In this document: positions 26,279 through 33,315 of the stretch, in pieces
Numbering within the stretch: position 1 is the first letter of the stretch
Layout of the letters: every line of letters starts with the position of its first letter
Assembly (NCBI GenBank): GCA_023392075.1
Contig: JAEVZU010000067.1
Span: 34,541 to 98,540 of the forward strand
Direction of reading: 5' to 3'
DNA: 64,000 nt
From: Bacillota bacterium
GTDB taxonomy: Bacteria; Bacillota; Clostridia; Acetivibrionales; DSM-1351
Program-made: the position numbers and the translations under genes
The notes under the pieces: generated by a model
Seen by the model: only the letters and a program-made list of their open reading frames with translations
Databases searched by the model: none
Told to the model about the DNA's origin: nothing

Positions 26279-26348
26279 TTATAACGCATGGGTTCAGATG
26301 AAATTTTTAGTTTGCAGAAAATTTTATTATCTGCAAACCGCGTTATAA
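26279..26348 (+). promoter_or_regulatory. Structured leader upstream of aldo/keto reductase
   Basis: Starting five bases after the -10 element, TTATAACGC (26279-26287) pairs perfectly with GCGTTATAA (26340-26348). Within it GTTTGCAGA (26310-26318) pairs perfectly with TCTGCAAAC (26330-26338). The leader then runs about 145 nt to the start codon without a terminator. The nested helices suggest a folded 5' leader. I cannot match it to a known riboswitch. The remaining 26143-26493 gap shows only AT-rich DNA and a degenerate catabolite-repression-like site. Confidence 0.5.
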
Positions 26349-26493
26349 TCAGTTGAGACAGCTTATGCCGCCTATAAGAGACGGTGATAAAAAATGTATG
26401 TTGACTTGAAAACGCAAAAAAATACATATATTCTACCTGGTAAAATTTTAACTCAAAGGACAAAAAATAAGATTTATTATGGGAGGCATGATT

Positions 26494-27648
26494 ATGCAGT
26501 ACAGAAATTTCGGAAGTTTGGATTTTAAAGTATCTGCCCTTGGTTTCGGAGCAATGCGCTTACCCACCAGGGAAGTGGAAGCGGACGGCAATAAGCCGCA
26601 GAACAAAATTGATGAGGCTGAAGCAATAAAAATGATACGGTATGCCATTGATAAGGGTGTTAATTACATTGATACAGCATATGTTTATCACGAAGGTTTC
26701 AGCGAAATTTTAACAGGAAAGGCTTTAAAAGACGGTTATAGAGAAAAGGTAAAGCTGGCGACAAAATCTCCAACCTGGTTAATTAAAAAGCCGGAGGATT
26801 TTGACAGATTACTTGACGAGCAGCTTGAAAAACTCCAGACCGATCATATAGACTTTTATTTGCTTCATTCACTTTCAAGAGATTCGTGGAATAACGTTAT
26901 ATTAAAGTTTGATATAATAAAGCGAGCAGAAGCCGCCAAAAAAGCCGGAAAAATCAAATATCTCGGATTTTCCTTCCATGATGAAGGCTCGGCATTTACT
27001 GAAATCGTAGATGGATACGATAAATGGGACTTCTGCCAGATACAGTACAATTATCTTGACATTGAAAACCAGGCAGGTCAAAAGGGATTAAAATATGCTG
27101 CAGAAAAAGGGATTGCAGTTGTAATAATGGAACCTCTTTTAGGCGGTAAGTTGGCAAACCCTCCAAAAGATATAAAGGCTATTCTTGATGAGAACGGAAA
27201 AAACCAATCCGGAGCAGACTGGGCTCTGCAATGGCTCTGGAATCAACCCGAGGTTTCGGTTGTATTGAGCGGTATGAGCACAATGCAGCAGGTTGAAGAA
27301 AATATTGTATCCGCCGGCAAATCCGGAGTTGAAACCTTAGACAGGACCGATTTGGACATTATTGACCGTGTAATAGACAGATATGCTCAAAGGGCGGCTA
27401 TACCGTGTACTGCATGTGCTTATTGCATGCCATGTCCCAATAACGTAAACATTCCAAAGAATTTTGCACTATACAATGAGAGCATAATTCATGAAGACTT
27501 AAAGGGCGCAAGATTTGCCTACGGCAATTTTTTCAATAAGGAGAACCACGCCAGCGAATGTGTTCAGTGCAAAGTCTGTGAAGAAAATTGTCCGCAGAAA
27601 ATACCTATAAGCGAGTGGATGCCAAGGGTTCACGCTACACTGGGATAA
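26494..27648 (+). CDS. Aldo/keto reductase with C-terminal 4Fe-4S domain
   Basis: A 384-residue oxidoreductase of the COG1453 group. Residues 1-285 form the aldo/keto reductase barrel: FGAMRLP, the catalytic Asp/Tyr in YIDTAYVYH, a Lys in KLATKSP and His in FYLLHSL. The C-terminal 100 residues carry ferredoxin-like cysteine clusters: CTACAYCMPCPNNV and CVQCKVCEENCP, expected to hold iron-sulfur clusters. I place the start at 26494 because GGAGG lies seven bases upstream; two nearer ATG codons overlap that site. Its physiological substrate is unknown. The gene stands alone behind a MerR-like promoter and before a strong terminator, so it is probably a stress or redox response gene rather than part of the sugar operon. 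Confidence 0.9.
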   Translation: MQYRNFGSLDFKVSALGFGAMRLPTREVEADGNKPQNKIDEAEAIKMIRYAIDKGVNYIDTAYVYHEGFSEILTGKALKDGYREKVKLATKSPTWLIKKPEDFDRLLDEQLEKLQTDHIDFYLLHSLSRDSWNNVILKFDIIKRAEAAKKAGKIKYLGFSFHDEGSAFTEIVDGYDKWDFCQIQYNYLDIENQAGQKGLKYAAEKGIAVVIMEPLLGGKLANPPKDIKAILDENGKNQSGADWALQWLWNQPEVSVVLSGMSTMQQVEENIVSAGKSGVETLDRTDLDIIDRVIDRYAQRAAIPCTACAYCMPCPNNVNIPKNFALYNESIIHEDLKGARFAYGNFFNKENHASECVQCKVCEENCPQKIPISEWMPRVHATLG

Positions 27649-27658
27649 ACCGGATCAT

Positions 27659-27692
27659 AAAAGCCTTATGTTTAACGTAAGGCTTTTTTTTT
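27659..27692 (+). terminator. Rho-independent terminator
   Basis: AAAAGCCTTA (27659-27668) pairs with TAAGGCTTTT (27678-27687), and the T-run continues to 27692. It ends the aldo/keto reductase transcript 10 bp after its stop codon. Confidence 0.9.
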
Positions 27693-27707
27693 GTGCGCAA
27701 AAACTCA

Positions 27708-27736
27708 TTAGCAATATTTAGCATATATGGTATAAT
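27708..27736 (+). promoter_or_regulatory. Candidate promoter in front of structured element copy 2
   Basis: TTAGCA (27708-27713) and TATAAT (27731-27736) are 17 bp apart. The expected transcription start, about seven bases on, falls at the first bases of the structured element at 27741, so the element would form the 5' end of the transcript that runs into the GH9 gene. Confidence 0.6.
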
Positions 27737-27740
27737 GTTT

Positions 27741-27820
27741 GGTAGTCTGTAACATGTACGCCTGGTCCCGAGGAAATTTTCCTCACCGGACAATACAGGT
27801 TTCAGGTGTTACATACTACT
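27741..27820 (+). ncRNA. Structured element, copy 2 (unknown class)
   Basis: GGTAGTCTGTAAC (27741-27753) pairs with GTTACATACTACT (27808-27820), 13 bp with one mismatch and one G-U. Inside, GTCC pairs with GGAC and GAGGAAA with TTTTCCTC, giving a long arm. It shares with copy 1 (13156) the closing helix, a CCNCGAGG or CCCGAGG segment at the same offset and nearly the same length, while the arm bases differ but still pair. It sits at the predicted 5' end of the GH9 transcript, about 140 nt before the start codon. Function is unknown; leader RNA is the best guess. Confidence 0.55.
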
Positions 27821-27961
27821 GGTTATGTGTAACTTTCCATATAATGAATCTTTATATGCCTGATAATGTGCAGATTAATAAAAAATTAATAAATTTGTAT
27901 TAAAAATGCTATATAATTGAAGAAGTATTTTTTTAAATAAGTCTGAAAGTAGAGTGTACAT

Positions 27962-29749
27962 ATGAATTTGTTGAAAAGAATAATTACGATAACAATAACC
28001 GGGAGTCTAATATTTATGACAGCATCATGCACCTCAGAGACAAAGCCGGCGGAGAGCACCCTGCCCGCAAATGCAGGAGCCGGAGGAACAAGTCTCTCAT
28101 CAGCAGCCGGGGACCGGACGGTTAATCCCGAAGAATTAAGTGAAAATATACTTGTAAATCAGATAGGTTATAAAATTGATGATAAAAAAATTGCGGTTAT
28201 CAAGGGTTTCGACAAAAAATTCAGGGTGATAGAAACCGCAACAGGCAAGGTTGTTTTATCTAAAGAAACAAATGGAAAGGTAAGTGATGAATCCAGCGGT
28301 GATACGGTTTCCTATGCTGATTTTTCAGAGTTAAAAACCGGCGGGAGCTACTATATTTCGGTTGAAGGCCTTGGAAAATCCTACGAGTTTAAAATAGGTG
28401 ACGGTGCTCTTTTCTCAAAAGTAAATGATGCAATGGTTAAAGCGTTGTATTATCAAAGGTGCGGTATTGCACTTGACTCAAAATATGCGGGGAAATACGC
28501 TCACGCATCCTGCCACACGGGCAAGGCCAAACTGTATGGAAATGAGGAAACCGAAATAGATGTCAGCGGCGGCTGGCACGATGCCGGGGATTACGGCAGG
28601 TATGTGGTGCCTGCTGCCGTGACGGCGGCCGATCTTATGCTGGCCTATGAGTTTTATCCCGAAAGCTTTGCAAACAAATACAATATACCTGAAAGTGCCA
28701 ACAATATTCCGGATATTTTAGATGAAGTGAAATACGGTATGACATGGATGCTGAAAATGCAGGATAAACAGACCGGTGGAGTATACCACAAGGTTACCTC
28801 CAGAACCTTTCCCGATTTGACAGCAATGCCAGATACCGATGTGGATGATCTTCTGGTTATGCCGGTATCAACTACTGCTACCGCAGATTTTGCCGCTGTA
28901 ACAGCCATGGCTTCAAGAATATTTAAAGACGTTGACCCTGTTTTTTCACAACAGTGCCTGATTGCTTCAGTAAAGGCATGGAACTGGCTGGAGGCGAATA
29001 AAGATTTTATTCAGTTTAAAAATCCTCAGGATATTTCGTCCGGAGAATATGGCGACAGTTCAGGCAAGGATGAAAAAGCCTGGGCGGCAGCCGAACTGCT
29101 TAGAGCAACAGGGGATAAAAAGTACAATGACTATTTTTCGGCAAACTATGGAACAGAGGGCTTTGGACTGGGGTGGCAGAATGTAAGCGGTTTTGCAGCC
29201 ATATCATATTTGTTTTCAGATCAGGGTGCCATTGATTCAAAAAAAGCTGAGGAAATAAAAAAAGCGTGGCTTGAAAAAGCCGATATGTTCGTCAGTACTG
29301 CTGAAAAAGACGGCTACTTGCTGGCAATGCATAAAATGGAATACACCTGGGGAAGTAATATGAATGTGGCCAATCATGCCATACATTTATTAATCGCCGA
29401 TAAATTGAGCAATAATGAAAAATACACCGAAACGGCAGTGAACTGCGTTCATTATTTCCTTGGCAGAAATACCATGAATCAAAGCTATATTACAGGCTAT
29501 GGCAGCAAAAAGGTCATGCAGCCCCACCACAGACCATCGCTGGGAGACAGTGTGGTCGAACCGGTTCCGGGATTGCTGGTGGGAGGTCCCGATTCTGCGC
29601 TGGAGGACGATGTGTCCAGGTCAAAGCTGTCGGGAAAAGCTCCGGCACAGTGTTACATAGACGATATGAACTCCTATTCCTCTAATGAGGTTGCAACCTA
29701 TTGGAATTCGGCGGCGGTTTTTGTATTTTCATTTATGTCGTCCAGATAA
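27962..29749 (+). CDS. Lipoprotein GH9 glucanase/cellodextrinase
   Basis: A 595-residue family 9 glycoside hydrolase tethered to the membrane: the lipobox TASC puts the lipidated Cys at residue 23, followed by a Gly/Ser/Ala-rich linker to about residue 55. An N-terminal Ig-like CelD_N domain (about 62-145, ILVNQIGYK to YEFKIGDG) precedes the (alpha/alpha)6 catalytic domain. Catalytic landmarks are GGWHDAGDYGRY (about 203-214, base Asp), HHRPS near residue 521 and DDMNSYSSNE (acid Glu, about 576). There is no dockerin or carbohydrate-binding module. Membrane anchoring next to importers suggests it trims oligosaccharides at the cell surface rather than attacking crystalline cellulose. The ribosome site is weak, so the upstream structured element could matter for its expression. 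Confidence 0.9.
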   Translation: MNLLKRIITITITGSLIFMTASCTSETKPAESTLPANAGAGGTSLSSAAGDRTVNPEELSENILVNQIGYKIDDKKIAVIKGFDKKFRVIETATGKVVLSKETNGKVSDESSGDTVSYADFSELKTGGSYYISVEGLGKSYEFKIGDGALFSKVNDAMVKALYYQRCGIALDSKYAGKYAHASCHTGKAKLYGNEETEIDVSGGWHDAGDYGRYVVPAAVTAADLMLAYEFYPESFANKYNIPESANNIPDILDEVKYGMTWMLKMQDKQTGGVYHKVTSRTFPDLTAMPDTDVDDLLVMPVSTTATADFAAVTAMASRIFKDVDPVFSQQCLIASVKAWNWLEANKDFIQFKNPQDISSGEYGDSSGKDEKAWAAAELLRATGDKKYNDYFSANYGTEGFGLGWQNVSGFAAISYLFSDQGAIDSKKAEEIKKAWLEKADMFVSTAEKDGYLLAMHKMEYTWGSNMNVANHAIHLLIADKLSNNEKYTETAVNCVHYFLGRNTMNQSYITGYGSKKVMQPHHRPSLGDSVVEPVPGLLVGGPDSALEDDVSRSKLSGKAPAQCYIDDMNSYSSNEVATYWNSAAVFVFSFMSSR

Positions 29750-29809
29750 AGCGCAGGGCCCATAGTCTTGTGAACAGTAAATTAATATAGTTGGATAGGG
29801 GGAAGTTAT

Positions 29810-30436
29810 TTGGCTAAACAGATCTGGAAGCCGTCCACCATGCTGAATCCGGTACCTGTAGTTATGGTATCCTGTTCAGATAATGCTGGAAAACCTAATA
29901 TTATTACTCTTGCGTGGGCAGGAACCATAAATTCCGATCCGCCGATGGTATCTATTTCAGTAAGGAAACAAAGGTATTCCTATGAATTGATTAAACAAAA
30001 AGGACAATTTGTTATAAATCTTCCCACAAGGAATCTGACTTTTGCAACGGATTTCTGCGGTGTAAAATCAGGAAAAAATATTGATAAATTTGAAGAAATG
30101 AAACTGACCCCGGAAAGGGCTTCCAAAGTTGATGTCCCATTGATCAAGGAATGTCCCGTAAACCTTGAATGTGTTGTCAGGCAGATAATAGAGCTGGGTT
30201 CACATGATTTGTTTCTGGCTGAAGTGGCAGCCACCAATGTGGACGAAAAGCTCTTGGATGAAAACGGGAAATTAAATCTTCACAAAGCGGATCTCATATG
30301 CTACTCCCATGGAGAGTACTATCCTCTGGGTGCCTCTTTAGGCTTTTTTGGATACTCGGTAACCAGGCGGAAGAATTTGAAAAGGAATTTGAATATTACA
30401 GTTGGAAAAAAGTCTCCGGAAAAACGGAAGTCATAA
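29810..30436 (+). CDS. Flavin reductase-like (flavoredoxin family) protein
   Basis: A 208-residue protein of the flavin reductase-like FMN-binding split-barrel family. Recognisable parts are PVVMVSCSD at the N-terminus, ITLAWAGTINSDPPMVSISVRKQRYSYELI and FVINLPTRNLTFATDFCGVKSG, a pattern typical of flavoredoxins in anaerobes. The start is a TTG at 29810 with AGGGGGAAG upstream at good spacing; no ATG is suitable. The C-terminal tail is rich in Lys/Arg. It follows the GH9 gene by 60 bp and precedes the hydrolase gene, but no functional tie to sugar use is evident. Its electron donor and acceptor are unknown. Confidence 0.85.
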   Translation: MAKQIWKPSTMLNPVPVVMVSCSDNAGKPNIITLAWAGTINSDPPMVSISVRKQRYSYELIKQKGQFVINLPTRNLTFATDFCGVKSGKNIDKFEEMKLTPERASKVDVPLIKECPVNLECVVRQIIELGSHDLFLAEVAATNVDEKLLDENGKLNLHKADLICYSHGEYYPLGASLGFFGYSVTRRKNLKRNLNITVGKKSPEKRKS

Positions 30437-30485
30437 AAAGGAAAAAAGAAAAATAATTCTTTAATATAATTAAGGTGGGGTAAGT

Positions 30486-31391
30486 ATGAACAGGGCTGAG
30501 GACAGAACAAAACTATACAGTTTGTTGGGGGACTTGCCTGACAGGCAGGCTCCTGTAAATTCAAGGCTGATATCCAGAGAAGAAGGAGAGAAATACTTTG
30601 TAGAAAGTCTCATACTTGATCTGAACGGTATTGAGCCGGTGCCTGCGTACTTTGTTACTCCTAAAAATGCAGAAGGAAAAACTCCAGTAGTAATATTCAA
30701 TCATTCCCATGGCGGACATTATGATGTCGGCAGGCAGGAATTAATAAATGGCGCCCCCTACCTAAACAGGTCTTCATATGCAAATGATCTTGCCGAATGC
30801 GGTTTTTCGGTACTTTGCATAGATGATTGGGCTTTCGGAGAAAGAAGGGGAAGAACTGAAACCGAGATATTCAAGGAAATGCTCTGGAAAGGGCAGGTAA
30901 TGTGGGGAATGATGGTTTATGACAGCATAAGAGCCGTTGACTATCTATTTACAAGGCAGGATGTGGATATTGAGCGGATTGCCACACTGGGCATGTCCAT
31001 GGGAGGAAACAAGGCGTGGTGGCTTTCGGCAGTGGATGAACGGGTCAGGGTATGCGTAGATATCTGCAGTATGACTGAGTTTGACACATTGATCGAAACC
31101 CAGGGCATGGACAAACATGGTGTATATTATTATGTTCCCGGTCTTTTGAAATATTTCTCAACCGCACAGATAAATGCACTGATTTGCCCCAGACCTCATT
31201 TGAGTATGAATGGAAGCTTTGACAGGATTACTCCTCATAAAGGCCTGGATTTAATCAATGAGGAATTGAGGAAAATATATCTGAATGACAGCAGCAGTGA
31301 ATGTTTTGAGTTGAAAAAGTACCCTGTGGGACACTATGAAACACAGGAGATGAGAACTTACGCTCTGGAATTTTTGAAAAAGTGGCTGTAA
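30486..31391 (+). CDS. Alpha/beta hydrolase, acetyl-xylan esterase/dienelactone hydrolase type
   Basis: A 301-residue cytoplasmic alpha/beta hydrolase. The oxyanion strand reads VVIFNHSHGGHYDVG, the nucleophile elbow GMSMGGNKAW (Ser at about residue 170), the acid Asp GSFDRITP (about 245) and the catalytic His YPVGHYETQ (about 282). This arrangement fits the abhydrolase_7/AXE1-like group of carbohydrate and related esterases. GGTGGGG precedes the ATG. It could remove acetyl groups from imported oligosaccharides, which fits the hemicellulose genes nearby, but other ester substrates are equally possible. Confidence 0.8.
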   Translation: MNRAEDRTKLYSLLGDLPDRQAPVNSRLISREEGEKYFVESLILDLNGIEPVPAYFVTPKNAEGKTPVVIFNHSHGGHYDVGRQELINGAPYLNRSSYANDLAECGFSVLCIDDWAFGERRGRTETEIFKEMLWKGQVMWGMMVYDSIRAVDYLFTRQDVDIERIATLGMSMGGNKAWWLSAVDERVRVCVDICSMTEFDTLIETQGMDKHGVYYYVPGLLKYFSTAQINALICPRPHLSMNGSFDRITPHKGLDLINEELRKIYLNDSSSECFELKKYPVGHYETQEMRTYALEFLKKWL

Positions 31392-31411
31392 AAGCTGTAT
31401 AAAAATAAACA

Positions 31412-31450
31412 AAAAAATTCACCCGGTGTTGGTAAACGGGTGAATTTTTT
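31412..31450. terminator. Bidirectional terminator
   Basis: AAAAAATTCACCCG (31412-31425) pairs perfectly with CGGGTGAATTTTTT (31437-31450) around an 11-nt loop. With A-runs on one side and T-runs on the other it can end both the esterase transcript and the convergent RpiR operon. Confidence 0.9.
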
Positions 31451-31486
31451 GTAAGTTTATAGTTCATGCTGCCAGCGCTTTTTCAG

Positions 31487-32356
31487 TTACTGGTATTGGC
31501 TGCCTCCCTGGAGATGCTTCCTTGCCGAAAGCAGCCTGGTTTCGTCCAGATGGATTTTTACAGAACCGTAAAGACGGCTTACCACAGCAGTATACAAAAT
31601 ATCGATAATTGTAAGCTGTCCGATTCTCTGCCCCATTACACCGCTGCGGATCAATGTCTCGGAAGAGGATGAATACAGGCTGATGTTGGATTTCTGGCTG
31701 AGAGGATTCTTGCTGTAACAGGTGATGCTTATTATTGTTGCGTCTGTCTTTCGGATTACTTCAGCTGTTTCAAGGATATCCTTTGTGTCACCGCTGTACG
31801 AGATAAGTACTGCCACGTCTCCTTTTTGAAGACTGGTAGCGCATAAAAGCTGGTCGTGCGGATCAGAACTGGACATGGAGAGCTTATGAATACGTACAAA
31901 TTTATTATGAGCGTCCATTGCTATTATTCCGGATGTGCCTACACCGTAAAAATCCACACGGTTTGCAGCACTTATTGCGTCTATGGCCCGGTCAAGACTT
32001 TCGTTATCCAGAAATGCTCTGGTATTCTCAATTGATTTGATATTGCTGCTGCAAACGCTTTGCACGATGGATTCTGTAGAATCGCCGGGTCTTACGTCAT
32101 TGTAGGGTGTGACTTCCTGCTGCTCAAGGGCCAGGTCTGTGAACAGCATGCGGCAGAGCTCCTTATAGCCTGAATAATTGGCAGACTTGCAGAGCCTTAC
32201 AACTGAGGACATACTGGTGCCGCATGCATCGGCCAATTCCTCTATGGACATATTTACGACTTCGCCGGGAAAATCAAGTATAAACTTTGCGATTTTCTGC
32301 TCCTTGGGAGCAAAGGAATTCATCAGCTCCTTAAGACGCAGGCAACAGCTGGACAT
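31487..32356 (-). CDS. RpiR-family sugar-phosphate-responsive regulator
   Basis: A 289-residue regulator. Residues 1-78 form the RpiR helix-turn-helix (MSIEELADACGTSMSSVVRLCKSANYSGYKEL), and residues 105-270 a SIS domain that binds phosphosugars (RVDFYGVGTSGIIAMDAHNKF, then DVAVLISYSGDTKDILETAEV). AAGGAGGA precedes the ATG at 32356. It is the last gene of the leftward operon of isomerase, ManA-like, ROK kinase and regulator. The regulator at 39559 is clearly paralogous, sharing about half of its residues on inspection, which suggests a duplicated control gene in one locus. It likely senses the sugar phosphate made by the ROK kinase next door. Confidence 0.9.
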   Translation of the reverse strand: MSSCCLRLKELMNSFAPKEQKIAKFILDFPGEVVNMSIEELADACGTSMSSVVRLCKSANYSGYKELCRMLFTDLALEQQEVTPYNDVRPGDSTESIVQSVCSSNIKSIENTRAFLDNESLDRAIDAISAANRVDFYGVGTSGIIAMDAHNKFVRIHKLSMSSSDPHDQLLCATSLQKGDVAVLISYSGDTKDILETAEVIRKTDATIISITCYSKNPLSQKSNISLYSSSSETLIRSGVMGQRIGQLTIIDILYTAVVSRLYGSVKIHLDETRLLSARKHLQGGSQYQ

Positions 32357-32391
32357 AAGCCTTCCTCCTTAAAACTAAAATACTGTTATTA

Positions 32392-33315
32392 TTATGCCAA
32401 TTCATACTGGTAATGGAGCGGTAAAAGTGCCGCACGGGCTGCTCCCAGTACCGGTGCCATATCAATATCATCTGCGGCTGCAATGTATCGCAGCCGGGGC
32501 AGATCAGACAGGCCGTTTTTAAGCTCCGGAAGAAACAAAGCCGCAGATTTTGAAATGGCTCCTCCCAGAAGCAGGCCCTCAAATTGGTTGTCCCGCAGAA
32601 TATCATGTATTATTTCCGAAAGATGTTTTCCAAGCTCTTTAAAAACCAGTTGAGCTTCAGTCTGTCCCCGGAACGCCAACCCTGCAATATCAACAACATC
32701 AAGGGTATCCGGAGTGCATCCTGTCAGCTCGCAATAGCGGGACAGGATGGCACGGCGTGAAACGTAGTCTTCACTGGTCCGGCCTTTATATGGCCTTGAA
32801 AATATACTGATACCCGGCCCGTTCTGCTGGTTTGCATATATTTTGCCGCTCAGCATGGAAGCAAACCCTAAACCTGTGCCTATTATAACGCCTGCGGTTC
32901 TCTCTGATCCATAGACCGTGCTGTTCCACAGTGCTCCAAGTAAAAAGGCATGTGAATCGTGAAGAAAGCAGACAGGAATTTCACCAAGGCTTTCCTGCAG
33001 CCACGGACGCATAGGCAATCCTTTTATGGAAGCATACTTATGCGTCATCAGACTCATACCTTGAACATAGTCAAAGGGACCGGGAATACATACACCTGCT
33101 GCCGATAAATTCAGATTATTTTCCCGTGCTTTTGCCAGGCCAAGAACTGCCAGCTGCCTGTAAGAGGTGCTGATAGCGCCGGCACTTCCGCCGGAATTGA
33201 CAGGGACCCGAAGAAAACTGTTTTTTACAAGAGTTCCGTCACCTTTAACAAGCGCGGCTTTTAAAAAAGTTCCACCTGCGTCTATGGAAAGAACACATTC
33301 ATTGGATTTACTCAT
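32392..33315 (-). CDS. ROK-family sugar kinase
   Basis: A 307-residue ROK-type kinase expected to phosphorylate a hexose or a ketose in the cytoplasm. It has the phosphate-binding LSIDAGGTFLKAALV, the sugar-binding GVCIPGPFDYVQG, the catalytic Asp in CFLHDSHAFLLG, and the second phosphate loop GVIIGTGLGFA. The zinc-binding CxCGxxGCxE motif of most ROK kinases is missing; the stretch where it should lie reads NGPGISIFSRPYKG. That places it in a divergent branch, so the substrate cannot be inferred. The start is ATG 33315, which overlaps the stop of the upstream gene and follows AAGGATGG; the ATG 12 bases earlier would fall inside that ribosome site. Overlap means coupled translation. Confidence 0.85.
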   Translation of the reverse strand: MSKSNECVLSIDAGGTFLKAALVKGDGTLVKNSFLRVPVNSGGSAGAISTSYRQLAVLGLAKARENNLNLSAAGVCIPGPFDYVQGMSLMTHKYASIKGLPMRPWLQESLGEIPVCFLHDSHAFLLGALWNSTVYGSERTAGVIIGTGLGFASMLSGKIYANQQNGPGISIFSRPYKGRTSEDYVSRRAILSRYCELTGCTPDTLDVVDIAGLAFRGQTEAQLVFKELGKHLSEIIHDILRDNQFEGLLLGGAISKSAALFLPELKNGLSDLPRLRYIAAADDIDMAPVLGAARAALLPLHYQYELA

